Position numbers and translations under genes: made by a program
Shown here: positions 55,516 through 64,000 of the stretch, piece by piece
Position numbering within the stretch: the stretch's first letter is position 1
Layout: each line of letters starts with the position of its first letter
Notes under the pieces: model-generated
Database searches by the model: none
The model's input: only the letters and a program-made list of their open reading frames with translations
What the model was told of the DNA's origin: nothing
Assembly (NCBI RefSeq): GCF_025766255.1
Contig: NW_026516666.1
Span: forward strand, 620,001 to 684,000
From: Zychaea mexicana
Taxonomy: Eukaryota > Mucoromycota > Mucoromycetes > Mucorales > Lichtheimiaceae
Reading direction: 5' to 3'
Length of the DNA stretch: 64,000 bases

Positions 55516-55896
55516 TAATTTTAAACATGTTAAATTCTTCATAGTAAAAATGAATTGTCGTGGCAGAAGGGAGTTTTGCGTCAGCTCGACGTCGAAACAA
55601 CGTTAAATGTAAAAATATAAAAGAGACAATGGTATTTTCACCGTAAGCCATATTTTAATGAAATTATCTAAATTATATCCTTGGTCTGACCAAACTGTAT
55701 TCTGCGATAAGATTTCAATAAAGGGTTGTTTCGTATTTGAACTTCAGTGATTGTTACGTCGGCTCGGATATATTTGACGTTTTTAATGATATGCTTGCCA
55801 TTGAGTTTGATATTCCTCAAAACATTTCGCCAAGCCAGGTAATACGGGTGATTTTGATGATGCTGCTCCAGGTATGGCGCTATCTCCGCTTCAGGT

Positions 55897-56340
55897 TTGA
55901 TTGCAGTTGGCGTGAAAAAACCAAGACCTGTTAAGAAGAGAAAAGCTGATGGATATATAAGCTCAGGAACCGTCACAGGCCACTACATCAGTTTCTTAAA
56001 CACGACTCTCGATGAAATGGACAAGCATTTGCATATGAAAGGCCATTATATAGTCATGGATAATACACCCATTCACACGCATGAAAACATAAAGAAGTAT
56101 ATTGAGTATCGAGGATACAAGTGTGTGTATCTTCCTACTTACTCTCCTGAGCCTAACCCAATAGAACAATTCTGGGCAGTGGCAAAGAGTAAGGTTAAGC
56201 GCCATAGGTTTTTGCAGGAAGACACTTTATCAAAAATAATTACAGAAGCCTGCAAAAGTATGGAGAAAAGTCACTTCAAAGGCTTTGTTTCGCATTCTTA
56301 CAAGTGCTGGGATAAATGTCGAAACAAGGAGCCTATGTAA
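55897..56340 (+). pseudogene. Tc1/IS630-like DDE transposase C-terminal part, left-arm copy
   Basis: Open for 147 residues: KKPRPVKKRKADGYISSG, GHYISFLNTTLDEMDKHLHM, HYIVMDNTPIHTHENIKKY (second catalytic Asp, frame intact here unlike copies A and B), YLPTYSPEPNPIEQFWAVAK (catalytic Glu) and CWDKCRNKEPM. The first catalytic Asp region and the DNA-binding domain are missing because the sequence upstream of GAISASGL is unrelated, so it cannot be active alone. Confidence 0.8.
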
Positions 56341-56494
56341 TGGCATCGACAGCCACACCAGAAGCCAATAACACAGCGATTAAGAAATTGGTAAGCTACA
56401 ATCAGATCAGCAACAAACAATTTTAACTTTATTATATATTTTCTTATGTAGGTCATACAACATTGGCAAGTATTTTTAAGAGCACCAAGTGTAG

Positions 56495-56570
56495 GACACC
56501 TCAGAAAAGATGTAGGACACTTCAGAAAGATGTAGGACACTTGAGAAAAGATGTAGGACGCTTCAACTGC
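56495..56570 (-). repeat. Minisatellite of about 21 bp (left arm, four copies)
   Basis: Inverse orientation of the AGTGTCCTACATCTTTTCTC repeat, here with about four copies against about ten in the right arm. Confidence 0.8.
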
Positions 56571-56855
56571 GCGCAAATGATGGGAGAAATCTGGCAGTTT
56601 ATGTTTATAGCATCGTGGACAGTTGTGTTTTTTTTTTACATACACGCCATGGATGATAAGTAGACATCGCTCTCATTCAAATAACAAATGTCAGTCGCTG
56701 GACAATTGAAATTGATGTTATTGACCAATCAAAATTAATTTTGTACTTTCTCGATTATTTTTTAGTTGCTTGGAAATAAGCAATTCGTGTGATCTCTTAT
56801 TGTTTTCTCTTTTTTTCTTTCCTTTTTTTTCAGTTGTAATTCTCTTGCCCTGAAA

Positions 56856-58010
56856 ATGTTAACTTTAGGTCAAGCTTCCTGCCTTGTCCTTGGATACAAA
56901 CCCAATGATCCAGAAGAGAGAAAAAAGGCAAAAGAACATCTAGAAAAAAGTGGCTTAATTGCAGTACACATACGTAATCACGATCCTTTTCAACCGATGG
57001 CTATTGGTATCAATGTACACGAGCGAGATCCCTTCAAATTCATAAGTTATCCCGATTCTCCAACAATGCCACCTACAGATTTACCTGATAACATTGATGA
57101 TCACGATGGCAATGACAACAACGGCAATAACGACGATAGCAACAACAGTAACAGCGACGATAGCAACAGCGGCAACGATAGCAACAACAATGGCAGCGAC
57201 GATAGCAACAGCAGCATCTATAAAAATAATAATAGCAACAACAGTAACAAAGACAGGTCTCAAAAACGGAAGCTTGATGACACGGTTATACCATTCTGCA
57301 AGGATCGTCAGCTAAGGGGTAAAATCACTTCACTAAATTTTGGGTTCCACATTTTAACAATTTATTCTGTAGCGTTCGCGACGGATACTTCCGACTCGGT
57401 CAAGGCATACTGGAAATATTTACAACATGATACCAAATACATAACAATTGGATACGCACGTAAATCGCCAACTGACGAAACAAAAGAATCACGAATACAT
57501 TCATTACAGTTAATGGTGAACAAACTATACTTCCGCGGAAAGTGCGAAGAAGTATTCGTGAGCCCAATTTGCAAAGCAGACCAACCAATATTAGAAAGAG
57601 ACTCGCCAAAGCAGGATGATTTACTGCTGCATTTAAAAGGATCCCATGGCGATATCTCAGGTACATCAAGGTTCAGTATAATAGTTATAATAACTGAAGA
57701 TTTCCTATAGATTTAGTTGCACGCGTCCATTTCAGCCAAAAACCTTTCCGCCTTGTCATCATTGACTATGCCGGGCTTTCAACGTCACCAAATGATATTA
57801 GGATTTTTTTGGAGTAAGTCGAAAAGAATACTGATTGCAGCAAGTTTTTTCATGCTAATTAATTTGAATACTAGACAATGCAGCAATATCAAGGAAGTTG
57901 TTGTAGACCATGGCTCTTCGTTTGAGATCTTATCACGTTTTGATCTTTTGAAAAATATGGATCTGGAAAAATTTAAATGTCGACATGCCAACGTTAAACG
58001 ATCAAAGTAA
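56856..58010 (+). CDS. YARKS-family serine-recombinase-like protein, copy C (intact, 342 aa)
   Basis: Exons 56856-57670, 57736-57813 and 57875-58010, identical in structure to copy B. It shares B's internal deletion and has a few substitutions (RNHDPF for HNHDPF, HGDISGT for HSDILGT, LSTSPNDIRIFL for LSTLLNDINIFL). Keeping an open 343-codon frame with clean splice sites in two copies, while the neighbouring transposases are broken, suggests either recent spread or selection. The catalytic-like GYARKS motif is intact. Function unknown; the serine-recombinase resemblance is my inference from motif order. Confidence 0.6.
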
Positions 58011-58344
58011 TTTTTTTTCGTGCTAATGGTTTGTCTAATAAAAACGAAAAAGAAGTTGTTTATTGCAAGTTTATTTTCCCTTTTTTTTTAAAAAAAATAA
58101 AGTGCTTACGCCGCAGTAATCCAATTTGATATTGTAATGACAGATTGATCTTTGGGAAATCTAAAAAGAATACAATTAGGCTACTCTCATTGAAAAGATG
58201 GCGTATGTTATTTTGAATGAGAGCGACCATTTTTCGATGCAATGGCTACTTTTCATCCATGGTGTGTATGTATAAAAATAACACAACTGTCCACGATGCT
58301 ATAAACATGAACTGCCAGATTTCTCCCATCATTTGCGCGCAGTT

Positions 58345-58525
58345 GAAGCGTCCTACATCTTTTCTCAAGTGTCCTACATCTTTCTGAAGTGTCCTACATC
58401 TTTTCTCAAGTGTCCTACATCTTTTCTCAAGTGTCCTACATCTTTCTCAAGTGTCCTACATCTTTCTGAAGTGTCCTACATCTTTTCTCAAGTGTCCTAC
58501 ATCTTTTCTCAAGTGTCCTACACTT
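58345..58525 (+). repeat. Minisatellite of about 21 bp (right arm, about ten copies)
   Basis: Tandem GTGTCCTACATCTTTTCTCAA and shorter variants (TTTCTGAA, TTTCTCAA), the longest array of this repeat in the window. Confidence 0.9.
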
Positions 58526-58675
58526 GGTGCTCTTAAAAATACTTGCCAATGTTGTATGCCCTACATAAAAAAATATATATATAATAAAGTTAAAATTGTT
58601 TGTTGCTGATCTGATTGTAGCTTACCCTTTTCTTAATCGCTGTGTTATTGGCTTCTGGTGTGGCTGTCGATGCCA

Positions 58676-59119
58676 TTACATAGGCTCCTTGTTTCGACAT
58701 TTATCCCAGCACTTGTAAGAATGCGAAACAAAGCCTTTGAAGTGACTTTTCTCCATACTTTTGCAGGCTTCTGTAATTATTTTTGATAAAGTGTCTTCCT
58801 GCAAAAACCTATGGCGCTTAACCTTACTCTTTGCCACTGCCCAGAATTGTTCTATTGGGTTAGGCTCAGGAGAGTAAGTAGGAAGATACACACACTTGTA
58901 TCCTCGATACTCAATATACTTCTTTATGTTTTCATGCGTGTGAATGGGTGTATTATCCATGACTATATAATGGCCTTTCATATGCAAATGCTTGTCCATT
59001 TCATCGAGAGTCGTGTTTAAGAAACTGATGTAGTGGCCTGTGACGGTTCCTGAGCTTATATATCCATCAGCTTTTCTCTTCTTAACAGGTCTTGGTTTTT
59101 TCACGCCAACTGCAATCAA
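58676..59119 (-). pseudogene. Tc1/IS630-like DDE transposase C-terminal part, right-arm copy
   Basis: Encodes the same 147 residues as the left-arm copy and is missing the same N-terminal half. Together the two copies place transposase 3' ends pointing inward at both sides of the YARKS gene. Confidence 0.8.
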
Positions 59120-59500
59120 ACCTGAAGCGGAGATAGCGCCATACCTGGAGCAGCATCATCAAAATCACCCGTATTACCTGGCTTGGCGAAATGTTTTGAG
59201 GAATATCAAACTCAATGGCAAGCATATCATTAAAAACGTCAAATATATCCGAGCCGACGTAACAATCACTGAAGTTCAAATACGAAACAACCCTTTATTG
59301 AAATCTTATCGCAGAATACAGTTTGGTCAGACCAAGGATATAATTTAGATAATTTCATTAAAATATGGCTTACGGTGAAAATACCATTGTCTCTTTTATA
59401 TTTTTACATTTAACGTTGTTTCGACGTCGAGCTGACGCAAAACTCCCTTCTGCCACGACAATTCATTTTTACTATGAAGGAATTAACATGTTTAAAAAAA

Positions 59501-62206
59501 CTAAAATTAATAATCTATTTCATTGCCATCTTCATTAAAAGTTTCTTGCCGAGACACTCTATACCATCTGACAGCTAGAATTCTTGCCTTTTTGATGCCG
59601 CACACTAGAAAATAAAGTTATCATGATAACGACAGGTATTGATTTTTCAGAGAGAAAGTCTTCCTCCGTATTTTAAAATTAATATTCACCAATTTTAACT
59701 CATTTGATATTCTGATGTATTCACCTTGATACCTTATGTCTAGTATCATAGACAGAGTTGTATGCTTTATTGTAGTGGAGATGATAATAGACAGAGTCAA
59801 TAAAAGTCCTTCCTTTTCATAGAACCTCTGTGCTCTGTCGGCTGTTTTTTCCCTGACAACAACGTTGAATTTCCCACCTCCTCTTTGCACCATCAGAATA
59901 CTATATAGTAAAAGTATTTACACAGCTTGAATCTCTGCAATGAGTAAGTATATTTCTATAACAATTTGCACTGCAGTTCTCAAGAAGTGCTGCCAATAGC
60001 ATGAAATACAAATCGCAGTGGTGATCTAAATGGTATACCATCATCATGGGCCGGTGGCAATCTATGTGTCTTGACTCTGGATTCCTTCCTGAGAAGAGAG
60101 CACAGGGGACAAGGGTGGATGAGACACCGGTTGGTCATCAATTCGAATAAAAGCACAGTTGAAACACGGCTGACGAAGATACAAGAGAAAACTTTGACGC
60201 GATTGTGTCTATTTGCGAGTCTGCCTGTCCATCACACCATACTGTCTCTGAGAGGTCCAACAAACATCTGATACTTGAATACATGTATATCTCAGCAAAT
60301 TGCCGAGAAATTGCTCACAGCTTTCCATGAACTCGATATATTCCTATTAACTCAAATCCATCGTCGCTGTTTTTTTGTTTGTAAGGGAAAAGCTAATAGA
60401 AGCATATATATGATATTATATAAAAACAATTTTTATTGTCGCTTAGAACGAGGTACTCCATTTTTCGTTTGATAAAAAGACCGTTGTCGTCAACGGTAAT
60501 TTATTAGACAAATATTGCATATAGTTCTCAATGACAACAGGGCTGATATAATCAACGCCTGCTTGACCAAGTTCTACCTCCTCTTTTCGTCAACAATACC
60601 GAAAACATGCATGTTCAGCAAAGCCCTGACTCAACGACGGTCACTCAACTGCAGCAATTTGCTGATTATCTTTAACGTGTTGATAATGAAGGACGCAAGC
60701 CAGGTACCATAGTACCTGAATCTGATACCGCGACAATAAGATTGTCATCCAAATTATAGTACATGGCTCTTCTTATCTAACAATATTCCCTTGTAACAAC
60801 TCTCTCCACATTACTCATCTCTAAAACCATATAATCAGATTATTTAAAGAAACGCAATCACAAATGGTAATCAGCTGACCCTATGTTTCTTATGTCGGTC
60901 ACCAATGTGCTGTCGATATGTATTCTTAGGGTGGATATCGACCGGCAGTTCTTAGGTCCTTACTTATCGACTGAATTCGACTTTGGGTCGATAAAGTTGA
61001 GACCGAGATGGTCAAGGTCGGGTTCAGCACCTTTACTTAATCCGCCAAATATATATGATTGGTATATAAATCACGTATTATTTTGTGTCTTTTCATATAA
61101 CAGCCGACCAATAAGACGAATCAGAGAAACCATATATTACGGTATGATATTAAGGTATATTAAGGTATATTCAAGTACATTTAGGTTTTTCAGGTTTAAA
61201 AAACCTTAATATACCTTAGTTTGCCCGTTTCAGTTTTTTTCAGGTTTTAGGTTTTTTCAGGTTTTTTCTTTCCTACAGCAGTGTATGATCTGGCCTCTAG
61301 TTTAAACGCTAAATGAGTTTTTCTGTATACGTGTGGTTTTCTCGATTCGTCAATTTCAAAATGCGTTATTATCAAAGGCAGAACGCATTCATAGAACCCG
61401 TGGACGCTCAGATCACATAGGATGGTTATGTATTTAGATGATCGATGTCAGGTTTGCAGAAGAAAAACATATACCTCTCTCCATGATCAAGAAACGTTGC
61501 AAGCCTGTGTACAGTATATCTACAAAAACGACAAAGGAAAGTGTTCAAAGTTACAGATTGCACAGGCCCTTACGTACTCATTCCCCGGTCTGACCAAATA
61601 AAGCGCACTTGTCTATAAGTAATGCCACATCAGAACGCTACTAGAGACGTAGGCCATGACGGCATCGCTTGATCTCTCGAAAAAACTACTGTACTAACAT
61701 TATCTGCCTGATTGTTCCTGTTGTGCTGATGTCATACGCTTTAGTTATACCACATTACTCTGAAATGACGGTGATATTGCACACGATTGAAGTTATCGCG
61801 GGGGATATTGGACTAACTCCAAGGTCACTTTTCAGATGCTGGTACGCCGTCAGACCAGATACGCGGTTGTAGCCAAGCGTTGCTTCTAGATGATCAATGT
61901 AATGCTGAACAAGATCAAGATCCGCAGTCTAAATAATCGATATGCTGCAGAAGGACAATATGAAGCAATCATTATTGGCTCGATCAACAAACATGAATTA
62001 TCGATAACGACGGTGGAGGTTCATGATCGTGATAACATAACGAAAATCATTACGAAATCCATCCAACGTCGATGCTTGTATACCTTCCTCCACATACCCC
62101 AAACAGCACAAGTACAATAATTTCAAAGATAAAAGATAATAAAGCTGCAAAAAGTAGAGCGTTTAACAAAAAGCTAGTCTATTGTGGAAGTATATATGGC
62201 TGATAT
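59501..62206. other. Gene-poor stretch of 2.7 kb
   Basis: No gene recognised on either strand. At about 61160-61275 there is a cluster of AGGTTT / AAACCT and AAGGTATATTAAGGTATATT repeats able to fold back, similar in style to 49880-49930. Short frames at 59621, 60071, 60515 and 61669 have no known motifs. Confidence 0.4.
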
Positions 62207-63161
62207 CTATTTCTTTCCGATTTCATTTTCAGGATGTGAGTATGCTTGGGCAACGAACTTGCTATGGCGGCCGGTCGCAACTATATATAGAGTCAGACAT
62301 TTCAATACAACCATTTTAAAAATCGTAGAAAACAGTATATTTGATGTCATTTACCTAAGCGACCATTGGATGACAAGTCTACGCTGGTAAATGCCAACGT
62401 TTTGCCGAGCTTGTCACAGCGACAATCCTACATTGTAATGTTTATTGTTAAGCGACCACCAATCACAAATGAACATGTGCCGAGAGGGAGAGAGAAAGAG
62501 AGGGAGAGAGAAGCTTACCACATTGACGACCTGGCCTTCCTTGACTCCAGAAATATAGCTGATGTTGATATCCGTGCTCACACCGGTGGCATACATTCCC
62601 TTGGAAGCCAAAGCCAAAGATCCACCGACATCGACCTGGTAAATGGAATTTTCAATTTTTATTAGGTATCGTCATAAGAAAATATTAAGTGCTGACTGAC
62701 TTACCACCGTGGCGAGAAGCCCGCCGTGCACCGACTTTAACCGGTTCTAGTCAAGGTACTGGATGTGTTGGTAACATGGTTATCTATTTCAAGTTGCATG
62801 ACAATTTCCATAATTTACCAAGTGTTGCTTTTCAACGGTAAACTCGGCACGCACTCGACCTTCTTCACTATCGAGAACTCTAAGCTGGTAAACATTAGTT
62901 AATGGTCGTTGGATACAGCCACGTGATTGGATGATCCGCGTGATTGGATGAACCGCTTACCCCTGGGAGAACTAGCATGTCATAACCACCCTCGGTTTGA
63001 AAGCTCTACAAACAAGTTTGGTGATTTGCAACAAGAAAAATAGAAAACAATTAACATCATGAAAACCAGCTGATTCGTCATTATGATAATATGCGACATG
63101 ATTTCACCTTGAGGACTTTTTGAACCATGCCCGGCGATCGTAGAACAGCAGTAGGAATCAT
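62207..63161 (-). CDS. Hotdog-fold acyl-CoA thioesterase (ACOT13/PaaI-like), one homopolymer frameshift
   Basis: Exons on minus: 63108-63161, 62961-63005, 62819-62884, 62705-62746, 62519-62635, 62355-62428 and 62207-62280, about 156 residues, the usual size for ACOT13-type proteins. Landmarks: SFQTEGGYDMLVLPG, RVRAEFTVEKQHLN, SVHGGLLATVVDVGGSLAL (the HGG-x-x-x-x-x-x-D active-site helix), ATGVSTDINISYISGVKEG, then KLGKTLAFTSVDL and VATGRHSKFVAQ. In exon 6 the family-matching frame needs one A fewer in the AAAAA run at about 62400-62404. Since this is a single-copy, otherwise perfect gene, a sequencing or assembly error is a likely explanation. It would hydrolyse acyl-CoA, probably in mitochondria or cytosol. 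Confidence 0.8.
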
Positions 63162-63929
63162 GTTTAGATAAAGTGACAGTTATGAGAAAACCAGGAAAAG
63201 GTCCCACTGAGGAAGCGACGACAACTCGGAAAAGTGTGGAGCGGTTAAAGTTTTTCCCCTCAGTTTCAGCTTTGTCGTTGTGAGAGGGGAAACACAACTA
63301 AAAACTTTATCTTATCTTTTAAAGTTGTTCAGTTCAATTTAAGTTCTTCTACGTATTTATACTGCTTAGGTATTGCTAAGTCGTAGGAGAAGTAGACCTT
63401 GGTATTTGGCGTATTTCGGTTAGGAAGTAATTTGTCATTGGCAGCAATTTTTAAAAGTGGATGTTCTTTTTAATTACTACCGTATGTAGCTAATCAAAAC
63501 TGCAGTGACAGGCTGCCTTATTATTACACAAGATAGAGTGTATCGCGTCCAGTATCATAATGGCGAGTAAAAGTAAGGCGATGTCCGCAGCTGGCAGCTC
63601 ATATAGCCGATACAGTAAAGGATGGTTAGCTGTAAATTTCCACATGCTGTCAACGAGATGATCGACAATGTCATAGTGTTGAGACTGATGGTGTCATCGT
63701 GATAGCTTATCATAAACCCGTTGATGAGCTGCACCGGTGTGATCATTGGATGATATGATGGCGATAGTCGACTTGGAACGCCTATTAGCTATGAAAGTTA
63801 GTGGCCACACAGCATCGTCTCCATCGGTATTCATGTATTCATCACCAATCTTTCCTCATCTGCCACAGATTTCTCCCAAATTTTGCTCTATTATACGACC
63901 GTGTAATCTCTCTTTCGTCGGTCATGCTT
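63162..63929. other. Upstream region of the thioesterase gene
   Basis: About 770 bp with no recognised gene. Contains the thioesterase promoter on the minus strand and the 3' flank of the gene that enters at the right edge. Confidence 0.35.
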
Positions 63930-64000
63930 TTATTTAAATTGATTTCTAATGACCGGCTTCTCCTTGTTGTGAATCTGCTCGAAACCTTCGGGGGTACCGG
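63930..64000 (-). CDS. 3' end of an unidentified minus-strand gene (partial)
   Basis: Reading in from the window edge on the minus strand, an open frame gives GTPEGFEQIHNKEKPVIRNQ, two more residues, then TAA at 63930-63932. Codon use matches the nuclear genes. Too short to assign; it could also be the last exon of a spliced gene. Confidence 0.4.
   Translation of the reverse strand, partial: GTPEGFEQIHNKEKPVIRNQFK

Larger units (their letters stand above)
55519..56690 (+). repeat. Left arm of the palindromic element
   Basis: Starts near TAAACATGTTAAATTCTTC and ends near CTCTCATTCAAATAACA. Its inverted partner is 58195-59500. Outermost 350 bp: on the minus strand an open frame (55668-55976) reads RNIKLNGKHIIKNVKYIRAD and VTITEVQIRNNPLLKSYRRI, possibly a fragment of another gene. 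Confidence 0.75.
55516..59500. mobile_element. Palindromic composite element: inverted Tc1-type arms around a YARKS gene
   Basis: Two long arms, about 55519-56690 and 58195-59500, are inverted copies. Each contains the same chimeric sequence: an outer 350 bp segment followed by the last 147 codons of the Tc1-type transposase, then the 21 bp minisatellite. The centre (56690-58190) holds YARKS copy C. The arms differ mainly in minisatellite copy number, so they are either recent or kept alike by conversion. The MULE's right end abuts the left arm at 55515/55516. Confidence 0.75.
58195..59500 (-). repeat. Right arm of the palindromic element
   Basis: Inverted copy of 55519-56690, longer because of extra minisatellite repeats and about 60 bp next to the YARKS gene. 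It ends at AACATGTTTAAAAAAACTA near 59500. Confidence 0.75.

Noticed and set aside
61980..62130. Possible Tc1 relic (LYTFLHIPQTAQ / VYLPPHTPNS in a neighbouring frame)
   Set aside because: Only a few residues resemble the 'YLPPYSPxLNPIE' motif, without the catalytic Glu or flanking conservation; likely chance.

Overview
The window looks like nuclear DNA of an early-diverging fungus, most likely Mucoromycota (Mucorales-like). The reasons are dense short introns (about 50-150 bp, GTAAGT/GTATGT donors), polyglutamine and poly-Asn/Asp tracts, a vacuolar VTC polyphosphate synthase, a fungal-type nucleobase permease, and a transposon load (Tc1/IS630-like, Harbinger, MULE-OTU, Pif1/Helitron-type) of the kind seen in that group. 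This is inference from gene content; no search was run.

Layout. (1) 0.4-20.2 kb is a gene-rich block: an RGS/RAX1-like membrane protein (+), a family X DNA polymerase (POL4-like, minus), a very large multi-exon gene joining Tudor-like repeats, AT-hooks, ZZ, ePHD and GATA-type zinc fingers to a bacterial-type DNA amino-methyltransferase (+), and two tandem VTC genes (+), the first with a degenerate polyphosphate polymerase domain and the second a good VTC4. (2) 20.2-26.3 kb is accessory: an AT-rich foreign-looking segment, a region on the minus strand that reads as a TATA-driven, many-exon non-coding transcript with related introns, and a broken Pif1-type helicase. (3) 26.3-30.1 kb holds a GH18 chitinase followed by a two-gene Harbinger element. 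(4) 30.1-42.0 kb is a head-to-tail tandem duplication of a unit carrying a recombinase-like gene ('YARKS' family) facing a broken Tc1/IS630-like transposase. It is interrupted by a mitochondrial-looking insertion and by a 1.57 kb insertion. (5) 42.4-44.9 kb is an eight-exon xanthine/uric-acid-type permease. (6) 45-51.5 kb is gene-poor repeat territory with one tRNA-Ala(UGC). (7) 51.6-59.5 kb holds a MULE with about 100 bp terminal inverted repeats and an OTU-like peptidase, directly abutting a large palindromic element: arms of about 1.2 kb, each with a Tc1-type transposase end, around a third, intact copy of the YARKS gene. (8) 59.5-64 kb is mostly empty, with a hotdog thioesterase gene (one homopolymer frameshift) and the 3' end of another gene at the edge.

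How it fits together. The two VTC genes would form part of one vacuolar polyphosphate-synthesising complex. The other housekeeping genes look unrelated to each other. The most interesting item is the predicted 2,456-residue chromatin-reader/DNA-methyltransferase fusion, because it would physically join histone and DNA reading modules to a DNA base-modifying domain of bacterial ancestry.
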